The notes: generated from the letters alone by a model not told the origin. Numbered from the stretch's first letter, positions 34,355 to 43,320 are shown. The stretch: DNA of 64,000 nucleotides from Cystobacter fuscus DSM 2262 (GCF_000335475.2 NZ_ANAH02000014.1:62001-126000), one strand, 5' to 3'. Numbers and translations: made by a program.

Positions 34355-35734
34355 TCAGGAGCAACGCGAGCGCAGCTCCTGGGGGGACGCCAGGCGGGGA
34401 GGACCCAGGCGCGTGAGCAGCTCGCGCAGCCGGGGCGAGGGATGGAGGAAGCGCAGCCCCACGCCCGGGGGCTGGCGGCGGGAGCGGGCCTGGAGCGGGT
34501 CCACCTGCCGCACCACCTCGCCCACGCACTCCACCTCCTCGCCTCCCATCTGCAGGGTGAACTCGAGCCGGGTGGCGAGCGCGGGCAGGGGCTCGGCGCA
34601 GCACATGAAGAGGCCGTCGTGGTGCAGCTCGCTGCAGTGCACCACCACCTGGTTGGCGCCGCTGCCCAGGTGCACGCGCGCCGTCCAGGTGGGCGGCGGG
34701 GTGGGATCATTGGGCTCGGGTCGCGCGGGGAAGGTGGGAATGGGCAGGCGGCCCGAGGGGCGCAGCGGGACGGGGGGCGTGGGGCGGGGCGCCGTCCTCA
34801 CGGCGGCGAACAGGGCCTGTTTGAACTCGGCCGCGCTGGCGAAGCGCGCGTCGGGATCCCGCGCCAGGGCGCGCAGCAGCGCCCGTGACAGCGCCTCGGG
34901 GACCGCGGGCGCCAGCTCATGCGGCGCGATGGGCGGCGGAGGCGGCCGCGGCGCGAGCACCAGCTCCGCGAGCTGGCAGCGCGGATAGGGCAGCTGGCCG
35001 GTGGCGAGCAGGTAGCCCGTCACCGCGAGCGAATAGATGTCCGCGCGCCCATCCACCTGCCCGCCCACCCACTGCTCCGGCGCCATGTACGCGGGCGTTC
35101 CCATCACCTGGCCGCTCAGGTGGCCCAGCGGAGGCGGGGGCTCGTGCCGCGCGTGGGCCACGCCGAAGTCGAGCACCTTGAGCACCGGGGCCTCGCCCGG
35201 GCGCTCCACCATGAGGAGGTTGTCCGGCTTGAGGTCGCGGTGCACCACGCCGCTGCGGTGCACGGCCTCCAGCGCGTCACACGCCTGGACGAGCAGCCAC
35301 GCGAGCAGGCTCGGCTCCATGGGCCGGGGCAGCCGCGACAGGGGCGTGCCCTCCAGGTACTCCATGACGAAGTAGTTCAGGCCCTCGCGCGACTCGTCGA
35401 TCTCGAAGATGCGCACGATGTTGGGGTGGCCGATGAGGTTCACCGTGCGCGCCTCGGCGGAGAAGCGCGCGCGCAGCGACTCGTCCCGCGCCAGCTCCGG
35501 GTGCATCACCTTCACCGCCACCTGGCGCCCGCCCATGCGCTGCTCGGCGAGGTACACCGTGCCCATGCCCCCACTGCCCAGCGGCTCCATCAGCCGGTAG
35601 TGCCCGAGCATGCGTCCACACAGGTCCACCCGGGCCGGCCTCAGCTTGGGCTGACGGCGCGACATCTGATCCGTGATGTCGGCCCCCGTCCATGTCGACT
35701 CCGCGTCTTCTGACAAACAAAGCTCTCGATTCAT
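34355..35734 (-). CDS. Ser/Thr protein kinase with C-terminal PilZ-like domain
   Basis: The protein has 459 aa from ATG 35734; an earlier frame extension lacks kinase sequence. The kinase core is complete: GSGGMG (53-58), Lys75 in VAVKV, HRDLKPDN (165-172), DFG (189-191) and A-P-E. A Pro-rich linker follows, then ~100 residues resembling PilZ (VVVHCSELHHDGLFM, then GVGLRFLHPSP). Such a fusion could make kinase output respond to cyclic di-GMP. The canonical R-x3-R and D/N-x-S-x2-G PilZ residues are not clearly conserved, so ligand binding is uncertain. There is no transmembrane helix. Confidence 0.85.
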   Translation of the reverse strand: MNRELCLSEDAESTWTGADITDQMSRRQPKLRPARVDLCGRMLGHYRLMEPLGSGGMGTVYLAEQRMGGRQVAVKVMHPELARDESLRARFSAEARTVNLIGHPNIVRIFEIDESREGLNYFVMEYLEGTPLSRLPRPMEPSLLAWLLVQACDALEAVHRSGVVHRDLKPDNLLMVERPGEAPVLKVLDFGVAHARHEPPPPLGHLSGQVMGTPAYMAPEQWVGGQVDGRADIYSLAVTGYLLATGQLPYPRCQLAELVLAPRPPPPPIAPHELAPAVPEALSRALLRALARDPDARFASAAEFKQALFAAVRTAPRPTPPVPLRPSGRLPIPTFPARPEPNDPTPPPTWTARVHLGSGANQVVVHCSELHHDGLFMCCAEPLPALATRLEFTLQMGGEEVECVGEVVRQVDPLQARSRRQPPGVGLRFLHPSPRLRELLTRLGPPRLASPQELRSRCS

Positions 35735-36027
35735 GAGTGTCGGCCAGGTGGGAGATGAGGAGCAGTCAACGCCTTGCAATCCCCATGCACTGTCCTGGAG
35801 GGCAGTCCCCCTTTCCAGCCTCGTGAAGACGCGGAGTTGGAGCGTCCACTCCTGGACGGGCCGAGAAGTGTTGTACGGAATGTTCAATTCGTTCAGTCGG
35901 TGAGACAGGAATTGCTCAAAACTTCCACCTTTCACGGCTTTGATGGAACTTCTGACCTGGGTGCCGCATCCGTCGCACGTGCACGCGCATCCAGGAGCAT
36001 GGGCAGGAGCATTGGGAGGTAGCGCGC

Positions 36028-36525
36028 GTGGTGGTCATCGTGATGGGAGTGGCCGGAGCGGGGAAGACGACGGTGGGCACGCGGCTGGCCCGGGTGCTCG
36101 GGTGGAGCTTCCGGGACGCGGATGAGTTCCACTCGGCCGAGAGCATCGCGAAGATGGCCGCGGGTGGCGCGCTCACGGACGCGGAGCGGGCGCCGTGGCT
36201 GGAGCGCATGCGTCAGGTCGTCCAGCGGGCGCTGGAGTCGGGCGAGGGGCTGGTGTTGGCGTGCTCGGCGCTCAAGTCCGCCTACCGGGAGCGGTTGACG
36301 GTGGAGCCGGCCCGGCAGCGCTGGGTGTACCTGCATGCCTCGCGCGAGGTGCTCGCCCAGCGGCTCTCCTCCCGGCGCGATCACTTCATGCCGCCGAGCC
36401 AGCTCGACAACCAGCTCGCGGTGCTCGAAGAGCCCGAGGGCGTCTGCTCGGTGGAGGTGTCGGTGCCGCCGGACGAGGTGGTGGCGCGCGTGCTCCGGGG
36501 CCTGGGCCTTCAGCCGTCCGTCTGA
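36028..36525 (+). CDS. gntK: Gluconokinase
   Basis: The protein has 165 aa from GTG 36028 with ggaggt 6-7 bp upstream. The P-loop is GVAGAGKTT (7-15). Other family features: FRDADEFH, K-M-A-A-G, L-T-D-A-E-R-A-P-W-L and S-A-L-K-S-A-Y-R. The length is normal for the thermosensitive-type GntK. It phosphorylates D-gluconate to 6-phosphogluconate in the pentose phosphate or Entner-Doudoroff route. No transporter or regulator for gluconate is nearby. The 3' end overlaps the convergent gene by 16 bp. Confidence 0.9.
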   Translation: MVVIVMGVAGAGKTTVGTRLARVLGWSFRDADEFHSAESIAKMAAGGALTDAERAPWLERMRQVVQRALESGEGLVLACSALKSAYRERLTVEPARQRWVYLHASREVLAQRLSSRRDHFMPPSQLDNQLAVLEEPEGVCSVEVSVPPDEVVARVLRGLGLQPSV

Positions 36526-37631
36526 CGCAGCGCGGGCCAGGTGAAGGGGGCGAGCGTCCAGCGCTCGCGCAGCCGCGTCTCCAACTCCTCCAGCGCGCGG
36601 GTGAGGCCCGGGAAGTCGTCGAGGGGGGCGAGCCAGAGCCGGCAGCGCGCCAGGTGGTGCAGCAGGGTGGCGCGCGCGGACAGCTCCGGGAAGGCGCCGG
36701 GGCGATCCTCCTCCAGGACGCGGGGGTGCAGGCCTTGCAGGACGTGCACCGTGCGGGCGAGGGCCACCGTGGCGCGGGCGCGGGCCCAGCGCGAGTCCAC
36801 CTGGGCCGCCTCGCACTGGGGTGACAGGCCGAGGCGGTAGGTGGTGTCCGCGCGCGCCGTGAGCTCCTCGGGCAGCGGCAGGGAGACGAGCCAGGGCAGG
36901 GCGTCCCACAGGGCGTGGCGCATGCCGGAGGCGCCCAGGTCCAGCAGGCGCGGTCCCCCGAGCGTGAACCACACCCCCGCCGGGGAGGGGTGTCCCCACG
37001 TGAAGGCGAGCAGGGGGCCGGGGTCCGCGAGGGCGCGCGCCACCGCTTCCAGCTCCTCGTGGGTGCCGGGCGAGGGCCGCGTGCCCACCGCGGTGAGCCA
37101 GCGCGTCAGCCGCTCCTCGTGCTCGAGCAGGCCGCGCGCCTCCTCCATCCGCACGCGCCCGGGACGGGGCGGCAGGGACTGGCGCAAGAGCTCATACTCG
37201 GACGGGTTGCCCAGCGTGCGCGCCTGGAGCTGGCCGAGCAGCCGCGCGGTGGCGAGCACCCCCGCGGTGGCGGCGCGTGCGTCGCGCGCGCGCAGCAGGG
37301 CCTCCAGGGTGCGGCCGGGCCCGGGATCCTCCAGGAGGAAGAGGCGCGCGTCCACGTCGCCCGCGAGGAAGGGCGGCGAGGCGTCCAGGCCCCGCCGGGT
37401 GAGGAACTCCGCGCCCGCCCGATCGTCGAAGCCGCGCACCGGCTCGTTCGGGAAGGACTTGAGGAGCACGCCCGGCACCGGGCCCCCGCGCACCTGGGCG
37501 CGCACCAGGGTGAACCCGGGGCGCGTCTCCAGGAGCTCGGGGGCGGTGAGCAGGACGGGCCGGCTCCAGACGGCCGACAGGGCCCGCGCGCCCCGCGTCA
37601 ACAGGTCCGCGAACTGCTCCGGCGTGCTCAG
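36510..37631 (-). CDS. APH-like protein lacking catalytic residues (probable pseudokinase)
   Basis: The protein has 373 aa from CTG 37631, which overlaps the preceding stop as CTGA and has GGAG 8 bp upstream; TTG 37601 is the alternative. The N-lobe has P-G-V-L-L-K and F-L-L-E-D-P-G as in aminoglycoside-phosphotransferase folds. Where such enzymes carry H-G-D-x-H-P-x-N, this one has TWGHPSPAG, so the catalytic Asp and magnesium-binding Asn are missing. The DFG-like step reads L-L-D-L-G-A. It may bind rather than phosphorylate its partner. It is translationally coupled to the B3/B4-domain gene. Confidence 0.6.
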   Translation of the reverse strand: MSTPEQFADLLTRGARALSAVWSRPVLLTAPELLETRPGFTLVRAQVRGGPVPGVLLKSFPNEPVRGFDDRAGAEFLTRRGLDASPPFLAGDVDARLFLLEDPGPGRTLEALLRARDARAATAGVLATARLLGQLQARTLGNPSEYELLRQSLPPRPGRVRMEEARGLLEHEERLTRWLTAVGTRPSPGTHEELEAVARALADPGPLLAFTWGHPSPAGVWFTLGGPRLLDLGASGMRHALWDALPWLVSLPLPEELTARADTTYRLGLSPQCEAAQVDSRWARARATVALARTVHVLQGLHPRVLEEDRPGAFPELSARATLLHHLARCRLWLAPLDDFPGLTRALEELETRLRERWTLAPFTWPALRQTDG

Positions 37632-38254
37632 GGGGCGCGCTCCACCGCCGCGCCCATGCGCTCGAGCAGCTCGCGGTACCAGGAGAAGGCCCGCTCGGCG
37701 CGGCCGGGCAGGGCGCGCGTGCCCCACAGCACGGTGAAGGTGCGGCGCGTGCCCTCGTGCGTCTTGGTGCGCTGCGCGTCCTTCACCGCGTTGGCGCACG
37801 GGCCCTCGGCGTCGAAGAGGCACAAGAGGCCCCCGACGTCGATGCTCTGGCCGGAGGCGTTGAAGACATGGCTCGCGCCCTCGGGGGCGAGCCCCACGCG
37901 CAACGGGGGCTGGGCCCGCTCCAGGTCCACCACGCTGATGGGCAGCCCGCTGTGCAGCGACACCGCGTTGCAGGCGTCCACCGCGGCGTTGATGGCGCCG
38001 AGCACGCCCTCGCCCGCGGCGCGCACGAGGTACTCCGAGGCCGGCTTGCCCCGGCCCGTGGGCTTGTAGCCGCCGTGGCGCAGCAAATCCCGCACCGCGC
38101 CGCGCACGGCGTCGTCGGCGCTCAGCGGGGCGGGGGCGTCGGGCTTGAGCAGCGCCACCAGCCACTCGGGCGAGGGGAGCTGGGAGAGGGGCGTGGGGAA
38201 GCGGGTCTCGAAGGCCACCGCTTCCAGCAGGGGATGGGCGTCCTGGGTGAACAC
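37628..38254 (-). CDS. Stand-alone B3/B4 domain protein (PheRS beta editing-domain-like)
   Basis: The protein has 208 aa from GTG 38254, preceded by gaggag 6 bp away. The body matches the B3/B4 domain otherwise found in the phenylalanyl-tRNA synthetase beta chain: SLHSGLPISVVDLE, then G-L-L-C-L-F-D and a C-terminal S-W-Y-R-E-L-L. In PheRS this domain clears misattached tyrosine. Free-standing versions exist and may edit or bind charged tRNAs. It lies 10 bp after an aldehyde dehydrogenase gene and overlaps an APH-like gene, forming a three-gene operon. The active-site identity cannot be checked by eye. Confidence 0.8.
   Translation of the reverse strand: MFTQDAHPLLEAVAFETRFPTPLSQLPSPEWLVALLKPDAPAPLSADDAVRGAVRDLLRHGGYKPTGRGKPASEYLVRAAGEGVLGAINAAVDACNAVSLHSGLPISVVDLERAQPPLRVGLAPEGASHVFNASGQSIDVGGLLCLFDAEGPCANAVKDAQRTKTHEGTRRTFTVLWGTRALPGRAERAFSWYRELLERMGAAVERAP
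37629..37643 (-). promoter_or_regulatory. Ribosome site for the CTG start of the APH-like gene
   Basis: GGAG (37643-37640) is followed by 8 bp and CTG (37631-37629). The upstream stop TGA overlaps, giving CTGA, the same geometry as ATGA coupling. No ATG, GTG or TTG lies in frame within 20 bp. Confidence 0.4.
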
Positions 38255-38264
38255 GCCGGGCTCC

Positions 38265-39704
38265 TCACTCGAAGAGGCGGCTGGCCACCCGCCCCAGCTT
38301 GCCCGCCCGGCCCGCGTAGGGCGGGAAGAAGTTCTTGAGCAGGAACAGGGGCCCCTGGTGCAGCACCGCGCGCTCGTGGCTGAAGGTGCGGAAGCCGAAC
38401 TCGCCGTGGTAGTTGCCCAGGCCGCTCTCGCCCACGCCGCCAAAGGGCAGCTCCGCGCTCGTCAGGTGCATCACCACCGTGTTCACGCACGTGCCGCCCG
38501 CCGTCGTGTCCGCGAGCAGCCGCTCCACCGTGGCGTTGTCCTGGCTGAAGATGTACAGGGCCAGGGGTTTGCTCCCCTCGCGGATGAAGCGCACCGCGTC
38601 GTCCAGGGTGTCGTAGCGCAGCACCGGCAGCACCGGGCCGAAGATCTCCTCCTCCATGATGGCCGTCTCCGGCTTCACGTCCGCGAGCACCGTGGGCGCG
38701 ATGTAGCGGCTGTCCGCGTCCACCGTGCCGCCCAGCACCACGCGCGCCCCTTGCGACACCGAGCGCTCCAGGAGCCCGTTGACCCGGCCGAACTGCGCGT
38801 CATCCACCATGCGGCAGAAGTCCGGGCTCGCGCGGCGCGCCTCCTCCGTCTTGCCGTAGGCGTGCTCGATGGCCTCGCGCAGGTGTCCGAGCAGCTCCTC
38901 CTCGCGCGCCGCGGGCACCATCACGTAGTCCGGCGCCACGCATGTCTGCCCCGCGTTGATGAACTTGCCGAAGACGAGCCGCTCGGCCGTGGCCTTCAGG
39001 TCCGCCGTGTCGTCCACCACCACGGGCGACTTGCCCCCCAGCTCCAGCGTCACGCCCGCCAGGTGCCGCGCCGCCGCCTCCATCACCTTGCGCCCCACGC
39101 GCGCGCCGCCCGTGAAGAAGAAATGGTCGAAGGGCAGCTCCAGGAGCGCCTGGCTCTCGGCTCCGCCGCCCTGCACCACCGCCACCTCGGAGGGGTCGAA
39201 CACGTCCCGGATGAGCCGCTCCATGACCTGCGCGGTGTGGGGCGTCTTCTCGCTCGGCTTGATGCACACGCAGTTGCCCGCCGCCACCGCCGCCACCAGC
39301 GGGGACAGGGTGAGCTGGAAGGGGTAGTTCCACGGCGAGATGATGAGCACCACGCCCTTGGGCTCGTAGCGCACCTGGCCGCGCGTGCCGGCGAGCAAGA
39401 GCGGGGTGGGCACCCGGCGCGGCTTCATCCACTGGGCCACGTGCTTGAGGGCGTGGTCCAGCTCCATGAGCACCACCAGCACCTCGGTGCTCTCCACCTC
39501 GGCCGCCGGCTTGCGGAAGTCCGCGTACATCGCCTGATAGAGTTCCTCGCGCCGCGCGACGATCGCCTCGCGCAGCTTGCGCAACCGGGCCACGCGCTCC
39601 TTGGCGCTCGTGTGCGCCTGCTCCCAGCGCCGCGCCCGCAGCCGCTCGAAGGTCTCCTGAAAGGGATTCGTCCGGCTCGCCTCGCTCTTGCTCACCACGT
39701 GCAT
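38265..39704 (-). CDS. Class-3 aldehyde dehydrogenase
   Basis: The protein has 479 aa. Catalytic residues: Glu221 in VTLELGGKSP and Cys255 in NAGQTCVAP; F-F-F-T-G-G and the C-terminal LPFGGVGESGLG complete the pattern. The lack of a long N-terminal arm and the W-N-Y-P motif fit the ALDH3/coniferyl-aldehyde type, which oxidises fatty or aromatic aldehydes using NAD(P). The hydrophobic tail (L-L-K-N-F-F-P-P-Y) may touch membranes, as in mammalian ALDH3. It is the first gene of the operon with B3/B4 and APH-like genes. Confidence 0.92.
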   Translation of the reverse strand: MHVVSKSEASRTNPFQETFERLRARRWEQAHTSAKERVARLRKLREAIVARREELYQAMYADFRKPAAEVESTEVLVVLMELDHALKHVAQWMKPRRVPTPLLLAGTRGQVRYEPKGVVLIISPWNYPFQLTLSPLVAAVAAGNCVCIKPSEKTPHTAQVMERLIRDVFDPSEVAVVQGGGAESQALLELPFDHFFFTGGARVGRKVMEAAARHLAGVTLELGGKSPVVVDDTADLKATAERLVFGKFINAGQTCVAPDYVMVPAAREEELLGHLREAIEHAYGKTEEARRASPDFCRMVDDAQFGRVNGLLERSVSQGARVVLGGTVDADSRYIAPTVLADVKPETAIMEEEIFGPVLPVLRYDTLDDAVRFIREGSKPLALYIFSQDNATVERLLADTTAGGTCVNTVVMHLTSAELPFGGVGESGLGNYHGEFGFRTFSHERAVLHQGPLFLLKNFFPPYAGRAGKLGRVASRLFE

Positions 39705-39847
39705 CGCTTGCCTCCCGGGCCCGCGCCCATGGCCGTCCTGGCTTCAACGCCTCGCAGCCTCTACGTCATCCTCCCGTCCCCCGCTCGGGCCCGCGAGGAC
39801 AATGTCCACGCCTGGACGTGGACGGGGCGGTGTGCGAGCATGTGGGT

Positions 39848-40474
39848 ATGCGTCCCATCCAAGCGGAGCTGCTCGACGGCGGCGCGTTGTACCGGGAAGT
39901 GGTGCTCGGCAAGCTGGCGCACGCGCGCGAGTCGGTGTGGATCGCCACGGCGAACGTGAAGGCCATGTACGTGGAGCGCTCGGGGCGCTTCGTGCCGCTG
40001 CTCGAGGTGCTGGACGGGCTGGCGGCGCGGGGGGTGGCGCTGCGGCTGCTGCACGCGGAGCTGCCCAGCAGGCCCTTCCGGGAGGAGTTCGACCGGCGGG
40101 CGCGGCTGGTGAAGGGGGGCCTGGAGTTGAAGGTGTGCCCGCGTGTTCACTTCAAGACAGTGCTGGTGGATGGGGCGTGGGCCTACCTGGGCAGCGCCAA
40201 CCTCACCGGGGCGGGGCTGGGGGCCAAGGGGGAGCACGCGCGCAACTTCGAGCTGGGCTTCGTCACCGAGGACTTCGACGTCATCGATCGGGTGACGGCG
40301 TTCTACGAGTCGGTATGGAGCGGCGCGTCGTGCCGGGGCTGCCGGCTGCGCGAGGTGTGTCCGGATCCCATCCTGCCCGCGGGCGCGTCCCGGACGGTGA
40401 AGGGCGCGCCGGGCGGAGTCCAGCTCGGCAAGGCCCGGCGTCTGGTGCGCCGGGGCGCGAAGTCCTCCCGGTAG
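39848..40474 (+). CDS. Phospholipase-D-like domain protein with a C-terminal Cys cluster
   Basis: The protein has 208 aa from ATG 39848. One HKD motif is clear: VHFKTVLVDGAWAYLGSANLTGAG. Single-HKD enzymes of this sort work as dimers, for example Nuc-type nucleases or helicase-associated PLD-like domains. The N-terminal half contains WIATANVKAM. Near the C-terminus CRGCRLREVC gives three cysteines in ten residues, as in zinc or iron-sulfur ligation, followed by a basic tail. It has no signal peptide. DNA is a plausible substrate. It is not coupled to neighbours. Confidence 0.82.
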   Translation: MRPIQAELLDGGALYREVVLGKLAHARESVWIATANVKAMYVERSGRFVPLLEVLDGLAARGVALRLLHAELPSRPFREEFDRRARLVKGGLELKVCPRVHFKTVLVDGAWAYLGSANLTGAGLGAKGEHARNFELGFVTEDFDVIDRVTAFYESVWSGASCRGCRLREVCPDPILPAGASRTVKGAPGGVQLGKARRLVRRGAKSSR

Positions 40475-40519
40475 GGCCACCCACCGTGCGGCCCGGGCCG
40501 CTGGGGTAGGATTCCCGGC

Positions 40520-41857
40520 GTGATGATGGGCAACGCCACCGATGACGCCAAGGCCCTGCTGCGCGCGGATCGGAAGAACTACCTCGTCTGTGGAGCGTTC
40601 CTCCCGGCGGTGGCGCTGGTGCATTGCCTGGTGACGCGGACGTTGCCCGTGGGGCTCGTCGTGTCGCAGCTCGCGGTGGGCGCGCTCTTCGGGGTGATGG
40701 CGTGGGCTCTGGGCTCCGGGCGCGTCCCCACGCGCGTCATGGACTCGGTGGCCGCGGTGCTCGCCATCCTGGGCGCCACGGTGTTCGTCATCCTCAGCGG
40801 CGGGCCGGACAGCCCCTACTTCCACGTGTTCGCCGCCCTGCCGTTCCTGCTGGCCATGTTCACCCCCGCCACGCTCCTGCCCACGCTGGTGGGCGGCGCG
40901 GTGACGCTGGGCGCGGTGGCGGTGGTGGACGTGCTGGCCGGAGTGCCCTCGCGCACCATCGTGTTGCAGATGGTGGGCTTCGCCATGCTCCTGGGGCTGG
41001 CGCTCTTCGGCACGCGCACCTACCGGCGCATGGCGGAGGCGCAGCGCGTGGCCCATCAGGCGCGGCTCGTGGCGCTCGAGCAGCTCGCGGAGAGCGAGCG
41101 GCGGCGGGGGGACGCGGCGCGCGAGCGCGCGGAGGTGGAGCGGCTCGTCATGGTGGGACAGCTGGCGGCCGGGGTGGCGCACGAGGTGAACAACCCCCTG
41201 GCCTACGTGAAGGCCAACCTGTGCTTCCTCGAGCGCGAGGTGGAGGACGCGCAGCGGCCGTTGGACCGGGACGAGCTGCGCGGCGTGATCGCCGAGACGC
41301 AGCAGGGCGTGCTGCGCATCCAGCAGATCGTCACGGACCTGAAGGACTTCTCGCGCGCGGGCAGCGGGGGGGACGAGGCGCGGGCGGTGTTGGAGGAGGC
41401 GGTGCTCGAGGCGCGGCGGCTGGCGTCGGTGCGCCTGCGCGAGCGGGGCGAGGTGTCGCTGGCGTTGGACCCGGGGTTGCCGGCGGTGCGCCTGGAGCAG
41501 CGGCGCGTGGTGCAGGTGCTGCTCAACCTGCTGCTCAACGCGGCGGACGCGGTGGAGCTGGCGGACCCCACGTGCCAGGCCCACATCACCGTGCGCGCGT
41601 GGCAGGTGGAGGAGGGGGTGCGCGTGGAGGTGGATGACAACGGCCCGGGCATTCCCAAGGAGGTGCTGCCCCGGCTCTTCGAGCCCTTCTTCACCACCAA
41701 GCCGCCGGGCCGGGGCACCGGCCTGGGGCTGGCGCTGTGCCGCGAGTACGTGTCGCGCGCGGGCGGCTCGCTCCACGCGGAGAACCGCCCGGGAGGCGGC
41801 GCGCGCTTCGTGCTGCGGCTGCCCGTGGTGCGCGCGCCCGCCGCGGCGCTGGCGTGA
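40520..41857 (+). CDS. Membrane-bound sensor histidine kinase
   Basis: The protein has 445 aa from GTG 40520 (ATG 40523 and 40526 follow). About five or six helices occupy residues 20-170. The phosphoacceptor His near residue 221 is in GVAHEVNNPLAY. The ATP domain is intact: N-L-L-L-N-A-A-D, DDNGPGIP, FEPFFTTK and GRGTGLGL. It is the same His-box class as the degenerate kinase at 32182. There is no recognisable sensory domain outside the membrane, and no regulator is adjacent. It probably feeds a distant response regulator. Confidence 0.92.
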   Translation: MMMGNATDDAKALLRADRKNYLVCGAFLPAVALVHCLVTRTLPVGLVVSQLAVGALFGVMAWALGSGRVPTRVMDSVAAVLAILGATVFVILSGGPDSPYFHVFAALPFLLAMFTPATLLPTLVGGAVTLGAVAVVDVLAGVPSRTIVLQMVGFAMLLGLALFGTRTYRRMAEAQRVAHQARLVALEQLAESERRRGDAARERAEVERLVMVGQLAAGVAHEVNNPLAYVKANLCFLEREVEDAQRPLDRDELRGVIAETQQGVLRIQQIVTDLKDFSRAGSGGDEARAVLEEAVLEARRLASVRLRERGEVSLALDPGLPAVRLEQRRVVQVLLNLLLNAADAVELADPTCQAHITVRAWQVEEGVRVEVDDNGPGIPKEVLPRLFEPFFTTKPPGRGTGLGLALCREYVSRAGGSLHAENRPGGGARFVLRLPVVRAPAAALA

Positions 41858-41880
41858 GGCCGGGAAGTGCTCAGGGGCGC

Positions 41881-42711
41881 TCAGGGGCCCTGGCGGTGCC
41901 GGGCGCGCCAGGCGCTGGGGGACTCGCCCGTCAGCTTGCGGAACAGACTGCTGAAGTGCTGGAGCGAGGCGCACCCCACCTCGGCGGCCACCGAGGTGAG
42001 CTTGGCGTCGCTGTCGAGCAGCAGCGCCTGGGCGGTGCGCACCTGCACCGTGTTGAGCTCGGACTGGAAGGAGGTGCCCGACTCGCGCAGCCGCCGCTGC
42101 AGGGTGCGCTCGGACATGCCCATCTCCCGCGCGATGTCCGCGAGCACCAGCTCGTCGCACAGCCGGGTGCGCAGCACGCGGTGCAGCTCGCCGAGCAGCG
42201 GTGACTGGCCCTGCTGCCGCATCACCAGCTCGTTGAGCTCCACGAGCAGGGTGCGCGCCTCGGGCTCGGGCCGGCCGAGCCACCCCAGGGCCTCGAGGGG
42301 ATCGGCGAAGGCGCGCGTGGGGTAGCTGGAGCTCACCAGGCTGTAGAAGCCGCCCACGACGGCGCCGGCGATGCCCTCGGGGCGCACGAGCGCCTGACGC
42401 CGCACCGTCTGGGAGAAGTCGGAGATGCGCGGCGCCATGTACTTCACCAGCACGGACAGGCCGTTGGCGTCCGGGGACTCGACGCGGCGCGCGTCCACGA
42501 GCGACACGTGGGGCGCGGCGGGGGCCAGCTCCACGTTGAGCACCTGGGTGAGCCGGGAGATCTGCGCCTCGCCTGGACGGCCCCACACGGTGAAGCCGCA
42601 CACGTCGGGCGAGGCGTACCAGTGGAGGAAGCTCTCCCCCACGAAGTAGCGGCCAATGGGATCCTGCAGGTAGTCGTCCAGTCCATCCGCGGAGCGCACG
42701 GCGCGGAGCAT
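41881..42711 (-). CDS. AraC-family regulator with N-terminal arabinose-binding-type domain
   Basis: The protein has 276 aa. The N-terminal two-thirds resembles the Arabinose_bd domain of OruR/ArgR-type regulators. The C-terminal ~100 residues hold two helix-turn-helix units: LADIAREMGMSERTLQRRL and L-T-S-V-A-A-E-V-G, then HFSSLFRKLTGESPS, the classic AraC signature. It converges with the histidine kinase gene across 23 bp. The inducer is unknown. Members often control amino-acid or lipid catabolism. Confidence 0.9.
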   Translation of the reverse strand: MLRAVRSADGLDDYLQDPIGRYFVGESFLHWYASPDVCGFTVWGRPGEAQISRLTQVLNVELAPAAPHVSLVDARRVESPDANGLSVLVKYMAPRISDFSQTVRRQALVRPEGIAGAVVGGFYSLVSSSYPTRAFADPLEALGWLGRPEPEARTLLVELNELVMRQQGQSPLLGELHRVLRTRLCDELVLADIAREMGMSERTLQRRLRESGTSFQSELNTVQVRTAQALLLDSDAKLTSVAAEVGCASLQHFSSLFRKLTGESPSAWRARHRQGP

Positions 42712-42753
42712 ACCGCTCCGCGAGCCGGAGGGCCCGGTTCGTCTGGAGACCGT

Positions 42754-43218
42754 TCACTCCTGACGTCGGAGCGTGGCGGCCACGTTGCTCAGGGCCCGGA
42801 GCTGCTCGGGGTTGAGCTTGCGCAGGTGGCGCAAGAGCCGCCGCAACTGGGGGGGCTCCTGCTCGGGCGGGGGCTCTGCCCGGGCCCAGGCGGGGGGCTC
42901 CGCCGGGCCGAGCGCCAGGAGCGCGTCGGCCGCCAGCCGCAACGTCACGCACAGCCGCCGCAGCGTGGGCACGCTCGGCATGAGCAGTCCGCGCTCCAGC
43001 CGTCCGTACACCTCCGTGGCCACGCCGATGCGCTCGGCCACGTCCGCCTGCGTCAGCCCCTCGCGCCTGCGGGCTTCACGCGCGGTGTCACCCAGGCTCT
43101 TCGCCAGGTGCTGCCGGGTTTCCTGTTTGCTTCGGGGAGCCCCCTCCTTGCCGCGAGACCACCTCCGAGGTGGGGTGGTCTTCTCGGGGGGGCCTGGAAA
43201 AGTAGTCTTCGACGCCAT
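42754..43218 (-). CDS. XRE-family helix-turn-helix regulator
   Basis: The protein has 154 aa from ATG 43218, preceded by gaggtcgag. The helix-turn-helix is LTQADVAERIGVATEVYGRLERG (residues ~54-76). An N-terminal ~40-residue Lys/Pro-rich arm and a C-terminal Pro/Leu-rich half flank it. The C-terminal Q-L-R-R-L-L-R-H-L may mediate dimerisation. Its start lies 42 bp from the AraC gene's end; both are on the minus strand with the XRE gene upstream. Confidence 0.8.
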   Translation of the reverse strand: MASKTTFPGPPEKTTPPRRWSRGKEGAPRSKQETRQHLAKSLGDTAREARRREGLTQADVAERIGVATEVYGRLERGLLMPSVPTLRRLCVTLRLAADALLALGPAEPPAWARAEPPPEQEPPQLRRLLRHLRKLNPEQLRALSNVAATLRRQE

Positions 43219-43320
43219 GGCTCGACCTCGCCTCCATACGACTTTGGAGGTTATATGACTCATGAAGTCAGGTGTCAGCGACTAACTTCAAAAGTAGTGC
43301 GGTCGAGTGTGGGCTGGCGG

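Noticed and set aside
39761-42952. Minus-strand ORF of 1063 codons
   Set aside because: It crosses three well-supported genes (PLD-like, histidine kinase, AraC) and is His/Arg/Pro-rich, typical of a GC-driven open frame.
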